Assembly: GCF_025766255.1 (NCBI RefSeq)
Contig: NW_026516811.1
Location: 33,863-97,862, forward strand
Direction: 5' to 3'
DNA: 64,000 bases
From: Zychaea mexicana
Taxonomy: Eukaryota; Mucoromycota; Mucoromycetes; Mucorales; Lichtheimiaceae
Every line of letters starts with the position of its first letter. Position 1 is the first letter of the stretch. Both the position numbers and the translations under genes were made by a program. The notes beneath the pieces are model-generated. The model did no database searches. It was not told the DNA's origin and saw nothing but the letters and a program-made list of their open reading frames with translations. Positions 33,611 to 44,983 of this stretch are shown in pieces.

Positions 33611-36297
33611 ATGACACAAACTCAAACGGAGCAGCAGCAGCAACAACAACAAAGAAAAACAATCAGCAAACGACGATCCTTCAGCGCCTGGCTTCGTCGC
33701 AAGGTGACTCCCAAAGGAAGCGTCAGAAAAGTAACGCCTCGGGAAGGCGTCGGGGCGCCGTTTACAGAACCACGAGGTACCCTATTGTATCAGAGGGGGG
33801 GGGGCTCTTTATCAATTCCAAAGAAAAAGAGGGCTAAAAAGGCTCTACTGTTTATGTTGAAAGCCGTGTTTGGCGTACCGTTGGTCGAATCCATCCAATA
33901 CGCGCGGCAAACGATCAGCTATCAAGATGAAGATGGAACTGTTTATCGACAGGCTGGCGCGATCCCCACCGTTGTGGCTAAATGTGGTCTTTTTCTCAAG
34001 AGCAACGGTACAGTAGATGGATACCAAAGAAGTATATTTCTTCTTCTTCTACTCCTTTCTCACAATAACAACAATAGCACTGCAAACAGAGGGGATCTTT
34101 CGATTGTCAGGAAGTTTGAAGCGTGTGGCAGCACTGCAAGAAACATTCAACAAACCATCGTACGGAGTAAGCGTTGATTGGGAAGGCCTTACCGTGCATG
34201 ACGCAGCCACACTGTTTAGACGCTATCTGAACCAATTACCGGATCCGGTGATCATCCACGAATACTATCAGCCATTCCGCGATGTGATGAGCAAGTATCT
34301 GTATTGAAATTTTCATGATCTGACTTTGAATAAAAGAAGTCGTTGAGTCGTACAAAGCATGAAAGAATAACGCTTGTTTCTACAGACGACAACTCTTACG
34401 ACTCGATCGAAGAGCGAATCGATGCATTTCAAATCCTAATCGGAAAACTCCCGCTACCACACCAGCAGCTTTTGCTGTATCTGCTGGATATGCTCAATCT
34501 ATTTGCACGACATTCGGAAGACAATCGTATGGACGCGAGCAACCTGGCTGCTGTGTTTTGTCCGGCCGTGTTGAGCCATCCATCGCACAACACCCCGGTG
34601 CAGTACAAGATCTCTCAGCGTGTCATTGAATTTCTCATTGAGTTTCAGGCGTTATTTACAATGCAGATGGTGGTCCACAACAGCAAAGAGAGGTCGAATT
34701 CAGTATCGAGTGACGGCGCTTTTGTTGGCAAAGGGGACGATGGGGACAATGTACCGCCCGTGCCCGTACTCCCTGATTGGGTGGGTGCTACATTTATTGC
34801 ACAAAGGACGGTTCCACCACTCGATATGGAAACTGTACATCGTGGCGGCGGCACAGGCACTGTTCGTCATGATCATGGGATTAGTCCACCTCTGGATTCC
34901 GGTACTGATGTCAAGACACCGGCTCCGTTCCATGTCAAGGATAGTGACGGTTGTAGCAGCAGCGATGATGGCGATGGCATACCTACTCCACGACGGTTGC
35001 CTTCACCACCTCCTACTGCTGGCGGCATTACTGCATCATCTTTGCCTGCTTCTCCTTGGTCTGTTTCTCAAGAACAACAACCACTGCCGGGTAGCACCAC
35101 TAAGAGCCTTAGTAGCAGTACGGAGAGCACATCAAGAGACAGTAATGTTTGGACTGTCTTGCATGAATGGAACAGCAAATACTGTAAAGGTAAGAGCAAA
35201 AAGAATAAAGTTGGTCATGCAGAATTCTGTACAATTTCGGGGCTATATACAAGCGCCACCACAAAGAGAAGAAATCTAGTATTAAGGAGTCAGCGAATAG
35301 AGTTTTTAGAAAAAGAGGCGTGTTCAAGGGGATGCTTATACGGGAGATTCATATCCGTTTTAGCAGAAACTATACAATACAAAAAAAAAAGATACTCACG
35401 GCGCAACAAATGCACATGCATACTTTATTGTATACAGGCAATCCAATGTCACTCGCGGCGATGACAAGCGGTGGCGTCGTTGTGACACTGGCAGTTGGAT
35501 ATGTAGGATACCAAGCAATGACATTCCGCAACCTTGTCAACGTGCTCGTATTCTTTGGTGGATTGGCAATGTATGGGATGATGCTTATGCAAGGGGTCAA
35601 CAAGACAGAAATCAAGTCGACAGCATCCACAACGCCAACAGTGGACGTCATTGTCGGCGATGAAGACATGGATGAAGATCCTACCATCGTGGTTGAGACG
35701 CTGATGGCTCAGGATCGAGCTACCGAAGAAGCCATCATGAAGGATGAATCACTGATGGCCGAGTGGGGCGATTTGATGAACCGGTCATGGCGAACTGATC
35801 CGAGCACACCATCGATCATGCGAAGGAACTCGTCTTCAGACTCATATTTTGCAACGAATGGAGCAGCAGCAGCAGCAGACGACGACGATGACGATGAAAA
35901 AGAAGAAGAAGAGGGCAATCGCCAGCACCAGCACCCTCCAAAGGAGATCGATCAAGCATCCATGCTTAGTATATCCAGTCGATTCAATGAAGAACAACAT
36001 GCGGGCAGCAGCAGCGAAGAAGATTTTGATGATGACGATGATGAAGACTGGACACCACCAAACTTGGGTGAGGAAGAGTTACAGCGCCTATGGCATCAGT
36101 TCCAGCAGGTTGAAAAGGACAAGGATTTGGCGGAAAAGCTGCAGCGCGAAGAAGATGCAGCGGAGAGAAAGCGCGATGAGGCTACGAATCCGTTCCTGGC
36201 TTCAGCATCACCACCACCACCCATCTCACCAAGGAACACGGATCAGGAAGCCTGGAAGATCGCCACTCCAGCGCTACTGCCGCGACCTCAAAAATAA
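33611..36297 (+). CDS. RhoGAP-domain protein with C-terminal membrane segments, about 810 aa
   Basis: Exons read as 33,611-34,007, 34,090-34,290, 34,386-35,189 and 35,267-36,297, giving one open frame. A basic, glutamine-rich N-terminus is followed by the RhoGAP domain (residues about 80-320): VFGVPLVESIQYARQ, the arginine-finger block EGIFRLSGSLKRV (split by intron 1), RYLNQLPDPVI, and NLAAVFCPAVLSHPSHN with the conserved Asn. It would stimulate GTP hydrolysis by Rho/Cdc42 GTPases in polarity and wall growth. After a Ser/Pro-rich linker come a basic patch (RVFRKRGVFKG) and two hydrophobic stretches (GGVVVTLAVGYVGYQ; LVNVLVFFGGLAMYGMMLM), then an acidic Asp/Glu tail. The second intron needs a GC donor. 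The last 330 residues could instead be a separate gene starting near 35,451; the phase-consistent 77-base intron favours one gene. Confidence 0.7.
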
Positions 36298-36638
36298 AGA
36301 CTGCATACATACCCCAACAAAAAGAACAGAACCTGTCTGGAACACCCATCTATCCTTTACCCACCCACCCGCCCAACCCCCCCAGCAACTGCCTCCTCCT
36401 CCTTCAGTCTTTCTCTATCCATCATTACACATGTACTCACTCGCTCTCTCGCTCCGTGTGTCCTCTTCTATGTTGATCCTCCAAACACCTCACGTTACCT
36501 ACCCACCCCCCCCCCCGGAAGAAAAATTCCCTTGATATTTCATGCATTTAGGAGACCAGACAGGACGATCACTTTACATTGCTTTATATTCTGGCTCATG
36601 TTTTTTGTACATGGCGTCAAACGGGTTATGATGCTGTC

Positions 36639-36660
36639 CTCTCTCTCTCTCTCTCTCTCC
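36639..36660 (+). repeat. CT dinucleotide microsatellite
   Basis: CT run about 135 bases upstream of the start of the GPI-anchored protein gene. A CA run follows at 36,740-36,759. Such pyrimidine-rich stretches precede several genes in this window and are probably promoter elements. Confidence 0.8.
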
Positions 36661-36793
36661 CAGCTACCATATAAAAAGGGCGCACTTACAAACAGGAGAA
36701 AGTTTCTCTCTTCTTTTTTTTCTATTCATCTCATCTCAACACACACACACACACACACAATAACAACATTGTAGAAAGACACAAATAAACATC

Positions 36794-37567
36794 ATGAAGA
36801 TCCAAACACCTCTCTTGATTCTCGGCTTGGCTGCTACTGCTTATGCCCAAAGTAATTAAGACTCGAATGTGCATTTAGAAAAGTACAATACTTACGCATA
36901 CTGGTATCATTTTAGCTGATGCTGCTGCTGGCGATGCTGCTCCTGAACAAGCCATCGATGGAACTACAGCGGACGCCTCATCCGATCAACAGACGCAACA
37001 ACAAGAAGATCCTGCTGCTGGTGCTGCTGGTGCTGCTGGTGCCAGTGATGGTGCTGCTGATGCGGCAGCACCTACGCCTACCGATCCAGCAGCAGCCGGT
37101 GTTTCCGGTGGAGCTGCTGCTGCAACCGACATGCCTCAGCCCAACACGTCTATTCCAGATATCAACTGGTGGTCTTCTTTGGTCAGCGATGGCTCGGGTA
37201 TTCCCACCGCTGTGCCCTCGGCCAGTGATCTGCCTGAGCAAGCCTCTTCTGCTTTGTCTTCTGCAGGTAAAAACTAAACTAAATGTCTTTCGAGTAGACC
37301 AAAGTAAAGACGGACACTTTCCACTAAGCAGAAATCATTTTAAATCCTGTAGGCGTCGCGGCAGCTTCTCCACTTCCGCCTGTCGCTGGTTCATCGGCAG
37401 GCGTAATGCCACCTCCCATGATGCCCTCTGGCTCAACAGGATCATCCGCATCAATGCCTCTACCCTCTTCTTCGTCAGTTGCACCTTCTGCAGCTTCCAA
37501 GGTCCAAGTGAGCGGAGCGGTTTCTGCAGCCCTGGCAATGGCATTCGCGTGGTATATGGCGCTCTAG
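36794..37567 (+). CDS. Small Ala/Ser/Pro-rich GPI-anchored protein, 207 aa
   Basis: Three exons, 36,794-36,851, 36,916-37,266 and 37,353-37,567, all joined in phase 1. The N-terminus is a signal peptide (MKIQTPLLILGLAATAYAQ) with cleavage after AYA. The mature part is low complexity: alanine, aspartate, glutamine and serine rich, with one short ordered-looking stretch (IPDINWWSSLVSDGSGIPTA). The C-terminus is a small-residue site followed by a hydrophobic tail (VSGAVSAALAMAFAWYMAL) typical of a GPI attachment signal. It is probably a cell-surface or wall mannoprotein. No enzyme motif is seen, so the function is unknown. Confidence 0.8.
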
Positions 37568-38162
37568 GGAAATGCCTTTTAATATAGCGTTTATTAATAG
37601 TTAAAGAGTTATTGCTTTTCTTTTTTATTTCTCCCCACTACTGCTAATATCTTTGCTTTGCCTGTTTCCCATCCTTCCCCTTCCGTGATATATGCTGTTT
37701 GTTGTTATTGCTGTTGTTGTTGTTGCTGGAGTTCGAGACCCAATAATAAAGTTATACTGGTAGACAGAAAGGGTGGCCCCCTTTGTCTCTCTGTTCTTTT
37801 TTTATCAGAACATTCGTATTTATCTTTGCTTGCTTCTGTTCGTGTATCTCATGTACACCTTGTAAGGGCCCGGGACAGAAAGAGTCTAGGCTTATTAGCA
37901 TACGGCGGGACAGCCTGAATGGGTTTTAGGAGAGAGGTTAAAAAATAGCAGCGGCAGCAATAACTCTGCGTTGATCTCCCTCCCTTATTATCCACAACCC
38001 CCACCCCCCCCTCCCCATCCCGGCCCCCACTCCTCCTTTCCTTTCAATCCGAATGATTCTGTATTTTAGATCTCGCTCACCCATTTTCTTTTTCTTTCTT
38101 CTTTTGCATATTTTTTCTTCTTCTCTCTTTGATCACAGTTTAGGCTTGTAGGAAAAAAAAAG

Positions 38163-38934
38163 ATGATGATGATCAAGGCACTTTCTATGGCGTTGATGGC
38201 AGCCGCCGGTGGTGCTATGGCTCAGATGACCGCCCCTATGAAAAACTTCAATGTCACCAGTCCTGTCAGCAACGGTCCGTACGTCGCAGGCCAGATTCTG
38301 CCTTGTACCTACGTCCTGTTTTCCGAAGTCGACAGTTCATGTAAATAAATAGAAAAAAAAAACCACACACCTCTTTGCAAACAATGCAAAACAAGAGATA
38401 GAAAGAGAGAGAGAGAGGGAGCTGATCAATTTTACACAAACAGCACTTCAACTACAGATCGTCCTTGAGCCTGTTTCCGGAGGCGCATCGTCTCCACCTG
38501 CTGCTGCCAGTTCCTCTTCTTCTTCTTCAACAACAACAACAACATCATCAACAACAACAAGCAACTCTACAACAACAGCACCAACGACCATGGTGATTGC
38601 CCAAAGTGCCGATGTGTCCAAAACCGATGGTTCAGCCAAACAGAATGGAAACATGACGTATTACGAGCACTCGATCAATTACAGCATCCCAAAGGCCGCA
38701 ACGCCGGGCAATTATGATGTGGTCTTTAAGGACTTGTCGACCAACACCGACTTGTCTGTCCCCATTGAAATCCGTCCTATGAGCGCTGCTACTTCAAGCC
38801 ATCCATCCGCTACGGGCAGCAGTGGCGGTGACATGAGCGTCTTTGCTAGTGCTCCGTCGATGCATCATCAACAGTTGACGGCAAAGGCCCTCTGGGCTCT
38901 GGCCATCGTGGCGGGCGTTGCCATCATGTTGTAA
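38163..38934 (+). CDS. Kre9/Knh1-like Ser/Thr-rich GPI-anchored wall protein, 222 aa
   Basis: Two exons, 38,163-38,340 and 38,444-38,934, spliced in phase 1. The splice restores SSLQLQIVLEPVSGG, a beta-sandwich motif that a nearer AG would not give. A signal peptide (ending GGAMAQ) is followed by FNVTSPVSNGPYVAGQILPC, the opening of the Kre9/Knh1-like N-terminal domain. A Ser/Thr run of about 40 residues interrupts the domain, which resumes with YYEHSINYSIPKAATPGNYD and a closing FKDLSTNTDLSVPIEI. A hydrophobic GPI-type tail (LWALAIVAGVAIML) ends the protein. The family is linked to beta-1,6-glucan or wall organisation in yeasts. It lies 595 bases after another GPI-type gene on the same strand. 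Confidence 0.8.
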
Positions 38935-39465
38935 CAAGAAAAAAAAATAAAGACTTGTGTCCTTACACAGTGCCCTTCTTTTTCCCCAAAGGAAACTGAG
39001 TCGTCGTACAGCTACATTACAACCTCTCCTTAATCCCCTCCCACCTTTACACCGCTCTTCTATAATCTCTTTACTCCTTGAATTCTATCTATTTGGGACT
39101 TGTCTCTCTCTCTTTCTTTAAACACCCCCGCCCCGTTGAAGAACTTGTACCACAATACATTTATTATATTATTACTATTATCATATAATAAACCATTTAT
39201 CTCTCTTTTTCTGCCATCATTACCTCCACCTTTCAGCAGAAAACGTAAATTAAGATTTACTGAGGAAATATAAATATGGAACTCTAGATCACCACATCAA
39301 GCGCGATAGAGAATAGAACAAGGGTTCGCAGCACCGAACACAGAGAAAGTTTTGGGGGGTTGAATAGTATAAACGGAAAAAAGGGGAGAGTTCTAGGTTT
39401 GATAGAGAAAGTATGGTTATGATATGCAGATGTATACAAATATAGTATAGGAACACTAGTTTTCT

Positions 39466-42326
39466 TCAACGGTGCAAATCGGAGGAGGAGGCCTGTGAAG
39501 AAGCCGCAGACGGTGGAGGCCGTTGCCAAACACTGACGCGACCTTTTCGATCCGTTGTCACAATCACATCCTCACGGAAATAGACGCCTACACATGGATC
39601 CGCATGGACAGTCTTGACCATGGTGGGCTGTAGAAATGCAACTTGATTTTTCGACTGGATCGGATGGATCGTCGGCGGTGATTGCTGGTCATGCTGTTGT
39701 TGTTGCTGCTGCTGCTGCATGGTGCTCAGTAGATTGACCGGAGGTCCACCATTGTGCTGCGATGAAACAGAGCTACCTCGGTGCCTGCCTCCTGTAGCCG
39801 TTCTCTAATGACGATCACAGATTGATGGAGACGCATAAATTAGTTGTTGTTGTTGTTGTTGTACTGGTCATGTAGGACAATAAACAAACAAGGATCGACG
39901 GTTTTTTTTTTTTGCTTTCTCTAATTACCATCTTTGGCCGGTGTAACGCATTCACTGAAAAGTCCCACAAAATTAGCTTGGCGTCTTCACCCACACTGGC
40001 GAATCGATAGACCCGCTCGTCACAACGCCATGGATCAAATGCGACGCCAGTGACCCATGAACTGTGGCCTTGACATCGTGCAATGATGCGCTGTTCACGG
40101 AACGCCCATATCGTGACAAGATCGTCCTCGCCACCAGTCTACATATATACATATTAGTTATATGCCACAATAAATAAAGAGAGAGGGGGCGGTTAATCGT
40201 AAAGGCTATATTGCTTTCTCGTTGTTGTTTGACTACTTGCAAGTATATATCGGCCATCTGGACTCCATGCTACGCAACTCAATCCACCATAGTAAGATTG
40301 ATAGATGTCGTACAGCCTATAAGTAGTAGTATTCAATAGAGGAGGTGTGTGTGTTTAGTTTTGTTTTGTTTTGCTGCTTGGAAACCAAGGATCAAACGGC
40401 TTACGTTTCATGAACAAAATTGATGACTCGAACCAATCCATCCAATCCAACCACTGCGACATGCTGACAATCAGGCGAAAATGCAAACGCTATATTTTTT
40501 TTACAGATAGGTTTTTTTTTAGCTTGTGTTTCACACTCTTTTTTTTTTGTGAAAAGCGATCATTATGGCTTTTATTACCAGTGACCGATTTTGAAGAGAG
40601 CGTCCAATGGGTTACTGGGTTACACTTCATGGCGGCCTTGGGAGACGGTTTGGTTACCCGGAAACTAGAAAAGGGTGTAAAGTCAGTTTTTTCGTTCTTT
40701 GTGTGTGTGTGTGTACAAGCACATGACCCCCAGCGCCCTTGGAACAACAGCTTACGTAAACTTTTGTTGCGATTCCATGGTAGCATTCGAGTTATTGTTG
40801 TGATGAATAAGTAGGCTTCCAGTGCTGTAATGCTTGCGTCGGTTGATCATGGGAGGTGTCGTCGTCGTCGTCGTCGTCGTAGTCGTTGTCGTAGTGATCC
40901 CACTACCAGTGCCAGCCGTTGTGGGATGAAAAGCTTCGTCTTCTTTGTCCTTGTCAAAAATCATCATTGACCCGTCCGCAAACGCTGCCATAAATAGAGA
41001 TTCTGAGCCCTGTAACCATTTGATCATGGTAATAGCTGATGAATTCATGATACCCTGGGTCAAACAAGAATAGTTATTACAAAAAGTACTAGCGTTTTTC
41101 AAGCAAGCCTGAATGATCAATATAAAACTTACGCCCTTGTTGATCCGGCCATACTTGTTGCATAATGGATCGAACCATACAATGTCACCCGACGAAAACC
41201 CGATGATGATGTCCAGATGATCCGATCCTCTCGTCAACAAGTTCACGTCGTGGGCAGTTGGATAGGCTTTGGCAAAAATAATACGCGAGAGCGGTTCCTA
41301 CATTATAGATATCAGTTGGGTTATCATTGTCTTTCTAGAAAAAAAAAAGAGCAATTCCATCATTATTAAAAGTTCTACCTTTGGATGACCAAATGCATCA
41401 ACCCACACAAAACTATTCCCACAGTTATAGAACAAATTCGTATCCTCGCTCGTCCTAGCAACCAAGATCTTGGCAAGCTGTCCATTGGTGATGATCCGAC
41501 TGACAAAGCTAGATGTTGTCTTTGTGATATTAGTTGTCCAGGACTTGTTGCGGCGGGTGTTGACTGAAGTGTTTCTAGACAAGAACGAGAATCCACCTCC
41601 GTTATTATTGTTACTAGTGCTATTACTACTACTACTACTACTACTATTGTTGTTGTTGTTGTTGTTGCTGGTAGTAGCAGTAGTAGTAATCGTATGATGC
41701 GTATAATTGCTTGTGCTATAGGTCGTGCTTGTGGATGGTGACGGTGAAAGGATATGAGGGGGCGAGGTGGATAAAAATGACGGGCCTTCCAAAGAAGAAC
41801 CGAGTCTGGGTATGCTGTTACTGTTATTACTGACTGCGTGGCCTTCGGGAACAGAGGAGGGAGACACAGGTGTGGACAAGCCAGTAAAAATATTCATTGT
41901 AGGCGTATTGCTGTTGCTGTTGTGATGATGTTTGCTGTTGTTATTTATATTTCTGTTATAGCTTGACGAACTGCTGGACAAAGAAGGTGTACGAGAACTA
42001 CTACCGGCACCACCACCTTCGTCTGAATGTGTATGGTTATGGACGTGAGAACCAGAAGAAGACGAAGATGCAAATATGCGACGAAATGAGCGTGCCCCGG
42101 GTTGAGGCTCATAACGTTGAAGGTAATTGGGTGTCGTTTCTTTGTATTTGATCGAGACAAGAGTGGCAGTTGAACCAATGCCAAAGTGAGGCGTCAGTGA
42201 CCTGAAGAAAGCTTGGTGGGCAAGTTGATAGATGCCTTCGGGAGCGTTAAATTCTCGGCATTCATGGGTAGGATTCGAAGGTGGGTTGTAGGATGACCAC
42301 GACGTCGACGACGAGGAAAAAGCCAT
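39466..42326 (-). CDS. creC: CreC/WDR20-like WD40 protein, 735 aa
   Basis: Minus strand, eight exons: 42,326-41,379, 41,297-41,133, 41,054-40,756, 40,664-40,579, 40,489-40,405, 40,316-40,241, 40,138-39,929 and 39,804-39,466; all join in frame. A low-complexity Ser/Asn/Thr N-terminal half ends with [32 protein letters not shown] sequence and [13 protein letters not shown] repeats follow: [93 protein letters not shown] and a last blade near the C-terminus. In Aspergillus CreC stabilises the deubiquitinase CreB in carbon catabolite repression; animal WDR20 does likewise with USP12/46. Intron 6 uses a GC donor. Confidence 0.88.
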
Positions 42327-43136
42327 GCGTGTTGATGAGTTGCTTGATCGGAGGGCATCGCCAGCGGAATGTCTTCGAGTGAGAAAGTTTCCACCCTATA
42401 TATTAATACACCAACACACAGCGGCACGAGGTCAACAACAATAACAATGGACACATATTCTTGTTTTTGTTTGTATGTATGTATGTATGGCTGTCTACTT
42501 TACTCCGTCAACCATCTATTCTTTTATTTTTTTTGCGTGGCGTGTATGTGTTCTCTGTACGTATAAACGGGAGAGAAAGGGGTCGCTGTAATATATGCCT
42601 TTTTGAGAGAGAGCCTTTTTTCTTGAATGTTTAATTGTAGTAGTGGAGGTAAGGAAAAAACCACTCCGTTAAAATCTGGGGTGGAAAAGTAGTTCGGGGA
42701 TAGGGAAAATGAATGTTGTCCCAAGTAATAAGGTCAGGCTTACCCATCATCCGGATGGACTGCTCTCTCCCTCTCTCTCTGCCCCCTGTCGCTTAGTGGT
42801 GGTAATTTTGGCAACTGCGCCTGTTTGAAATGGTCTATAATCAATTGCTGCACGCCAGTGATGACGCCAGACAGTGCAATGCTGACGGTGGTGATGAATG
42901 GTGGTCGGATCGGGTTGCTGAAAGATGCTGTTGAAAGGTCCAGATGTCCTGGAGACTCCAGACACTCTTTCCCCTATATCAATTGACGCGCCAGACGCGC
43001 TGTTTATGGAAAATAGAAAACAAAATAGTATTCTGTCGATTCTGCTGTTGTTTGTGGATGGGGATGTGGTGTAAAATGCTGGCCTCCAATGGTTGTGTGG
43101 CTGGACAGCTAGAGGCTGTTGGGCGTCGAAGCGTGT
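42327..43136. other. Upstream region of creC
   Basis: Holds short CT/GA runs (for example 42,761-42,780) and no convincing gene. Promoter and leader of creC are expected here, since the gene reads away to the left. Confidence 0.4.
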
Positions 43137-44440
43137 TCAACCAGTTGAGGTAAGGTGAAGTTGGTTTATAAGCAAAGCTTGGCAAAGTGCAAGGGCTGTT
43201 TGGCGATGAGAGGTGATTTCACGAGGGCTACGAACGCGCAAACTTCCGGAAAATTCTATTGTGAATAGAGCGTCAGTGCGTAGTTTGTGTAACTCCTGAG
43301 TGGAGGTGGAGTGGAATAAGTAGGGCTGTGCCTGGCGTGATGTGCAGATTGGCGGTGTGAAATAGAGTCGGTGGTAACATTTTGTGGTAGGTTTTCCAAA
43401 GAGGATGCCCAGAGGTGACTGAAAGCATGATATACTGGCGGACATAAAGAAAGCATGAAATTGTATTCGAGTATTGTAACGTTTCGAATACGATGTTGGA
43501 GTATATGAATGAAGGTGGATATGATGTTAAAAAAGGCCTTGATCCACCGGGATTGAAGTGCTAGCTGTTGTGTTTTGGGGTCTAGGAGGCCGAGGCCACG
43601 GACGCTGTGTGAAGGGTCCATTGATGGTCATATGAATTTGAGTAGAATAAAATAGAGATTACAGATGATTTGTTCCAGATATCCAGGAGCAATGCGGTCG
43701 TATGCTTTTTTCTGATGCCATAGGAAGATCACTCCGGGGTGCTGCTGTTGTGCTTGTGTTTGTACGTGTGACATGGCCGGGTGGGCGAGAAGACCATTGT
43801 CTGCGATTAGTCGGCCTGTCATGAAACCTGTTTAAAACGGGTTGATGATGGAATCCAGGGTCATGCGGCGAGAGAGAAGTTGTGTAAATAGAAGTTGGAC
43901 GCCAATTGTTTTTTGGCAACAAGATCAAACCAGTGTGCTGCCACGAGGGGGCTGGCGGGGGAATACCCTCTGTCAAAGCAGCGTCGTATACCTGAACGGC
44001 GGGTTTGTTTGGCGTATGTGTGTTTGAAGGCACAACGCCAGAAAGAAAAAGGAAAGGCATCCATGCCTCGACTGGACTGAGATGACGTATGTCTGGGCCG
44101 TGTTTGCAGGTCTCCAAACGAAAATTGGGTTATGTTCTTCGACGTTCGCGAGCTGCTGAAAATATAGTTAATGCAAGCTCGGGTAGCTGAACGATGGAAA
44201 GTAGGTTGAGGGACATGTCCTTATGGGATGATGCAGTTGTGATAATGCTGTTGCAGGAAGGAGCGCCAGGTGGTTGGGATGTTTATGGTGTGTTGGTGTA
44301 GAGGTTGACATCGCCCAGGATGAACGACCGTTGTTGTATGTTTGGACTGATCATATGTTGCCAGGTATTAAGTAGTTGGTGTTATGTTAAAATTGTCGAC
44401 GAGCTGGTGCTTAAGCTGGGCCGTACAAAGAGACAGACGA
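43137..44440 (-). mobile_element. Decayed LINE fragment, different family from the first
   Basis: Minus-strand remnant. FILGDVNLYT near 44,330-44,295 is the endonuclease GDxN motif. WFDLVAKKQ and WRPTSIY near 43,930-43,890 are RT blocks. RLIADNGLLAHPAM and KKAYDRIAPGYLEQII (43,815-43,675) match RT blocks of the same kind as in the 1-11.6 kb LINE. RGLGLLDPKTQQLALQSRWI (43,600-43,535) lies after the RT, but that sequence differs clearly from the corresponding part of the first LINE. The frame changes repeatedly and the YxDD block is missing, so parts are deleted. Limits are approximate. Confidence 0.65.
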
Positions 44441-44939
44441 CAAGGAAATGTGCGATGACGTTGTTATAGTATACAGTACCTGAATCACTAACATGATGGC
44501 TTTCGCAAGTGCAATGGACATGCGTTACACACGTATGCCACGTGCCACCGTTTCTCATCTACAAAAAAGGTTACACTGGATAAGGTCATTTGGGGAATTT
44601 TCAAAGCTGCACATCGTCAGAAAAAAATGTCATTGGCCTACTAAGTTTATATATGCACTTGCACTTGTTACGACAAACACTGGCGAACGCTTTGGAAGCT
44701 CCTATACAATCATGTGCAACATATGGGCTCAGTCATTCCTGTGTGAGAGGAAGCACAGTGACTATATTAATCTATTTTAAACTTATCCTTGCTGGTGGTG
44801 GTGGCAGAGCGTGACCCCCAAAAGAGGGGCAAGCAATTTATTCACAAGGACGCTTGAAATAGCGCTGAGAAACAACGTAATGGCGGGGTGCACCAAGGAT
44901 CCGCTCGGACCTCGGCGCTTCCCGCCGGGTGGTGGTTAG
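44441..44939. other. Region between the LINE remnant and the P450 promoter
   Basis: No coding frame I can support. A GC-richer patch at 44,880-44,935 just upstream of the TATA-like box could be regulatory. Confidence 0.35.
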
Positions 44940-44950
44940 CATATATATAC
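44940..44950 (+). promoter_or_regulatory. TATA-like box of the P450 gene
   Basis: CATATATATAC about 34 bases before the ATG at 44,984. The spacing suggests a very short leader. The call is based on composition and position only. Confidence 0.4.
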
Positions 44951-44983
44951 AATGGGGCTACCATCCGTATCCGAAATTCTAAC

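Noticed and set aside
35849..36535. Plus-strand frame of 228 codons at the end of the RhoGAP gene
   Set aside because: A shifted reading of the Asp/Glu and Ser-rich coding tail; its repeats of Met, Lys and Gln come from the repeats in the true frame.
37725..37737. GTTCGAGACCC, similar to a tRNA T-arm
   Set aside because: No matching acceptor stem, D-arm or anticodon arm around it; I found no convincing tRNA in the window.
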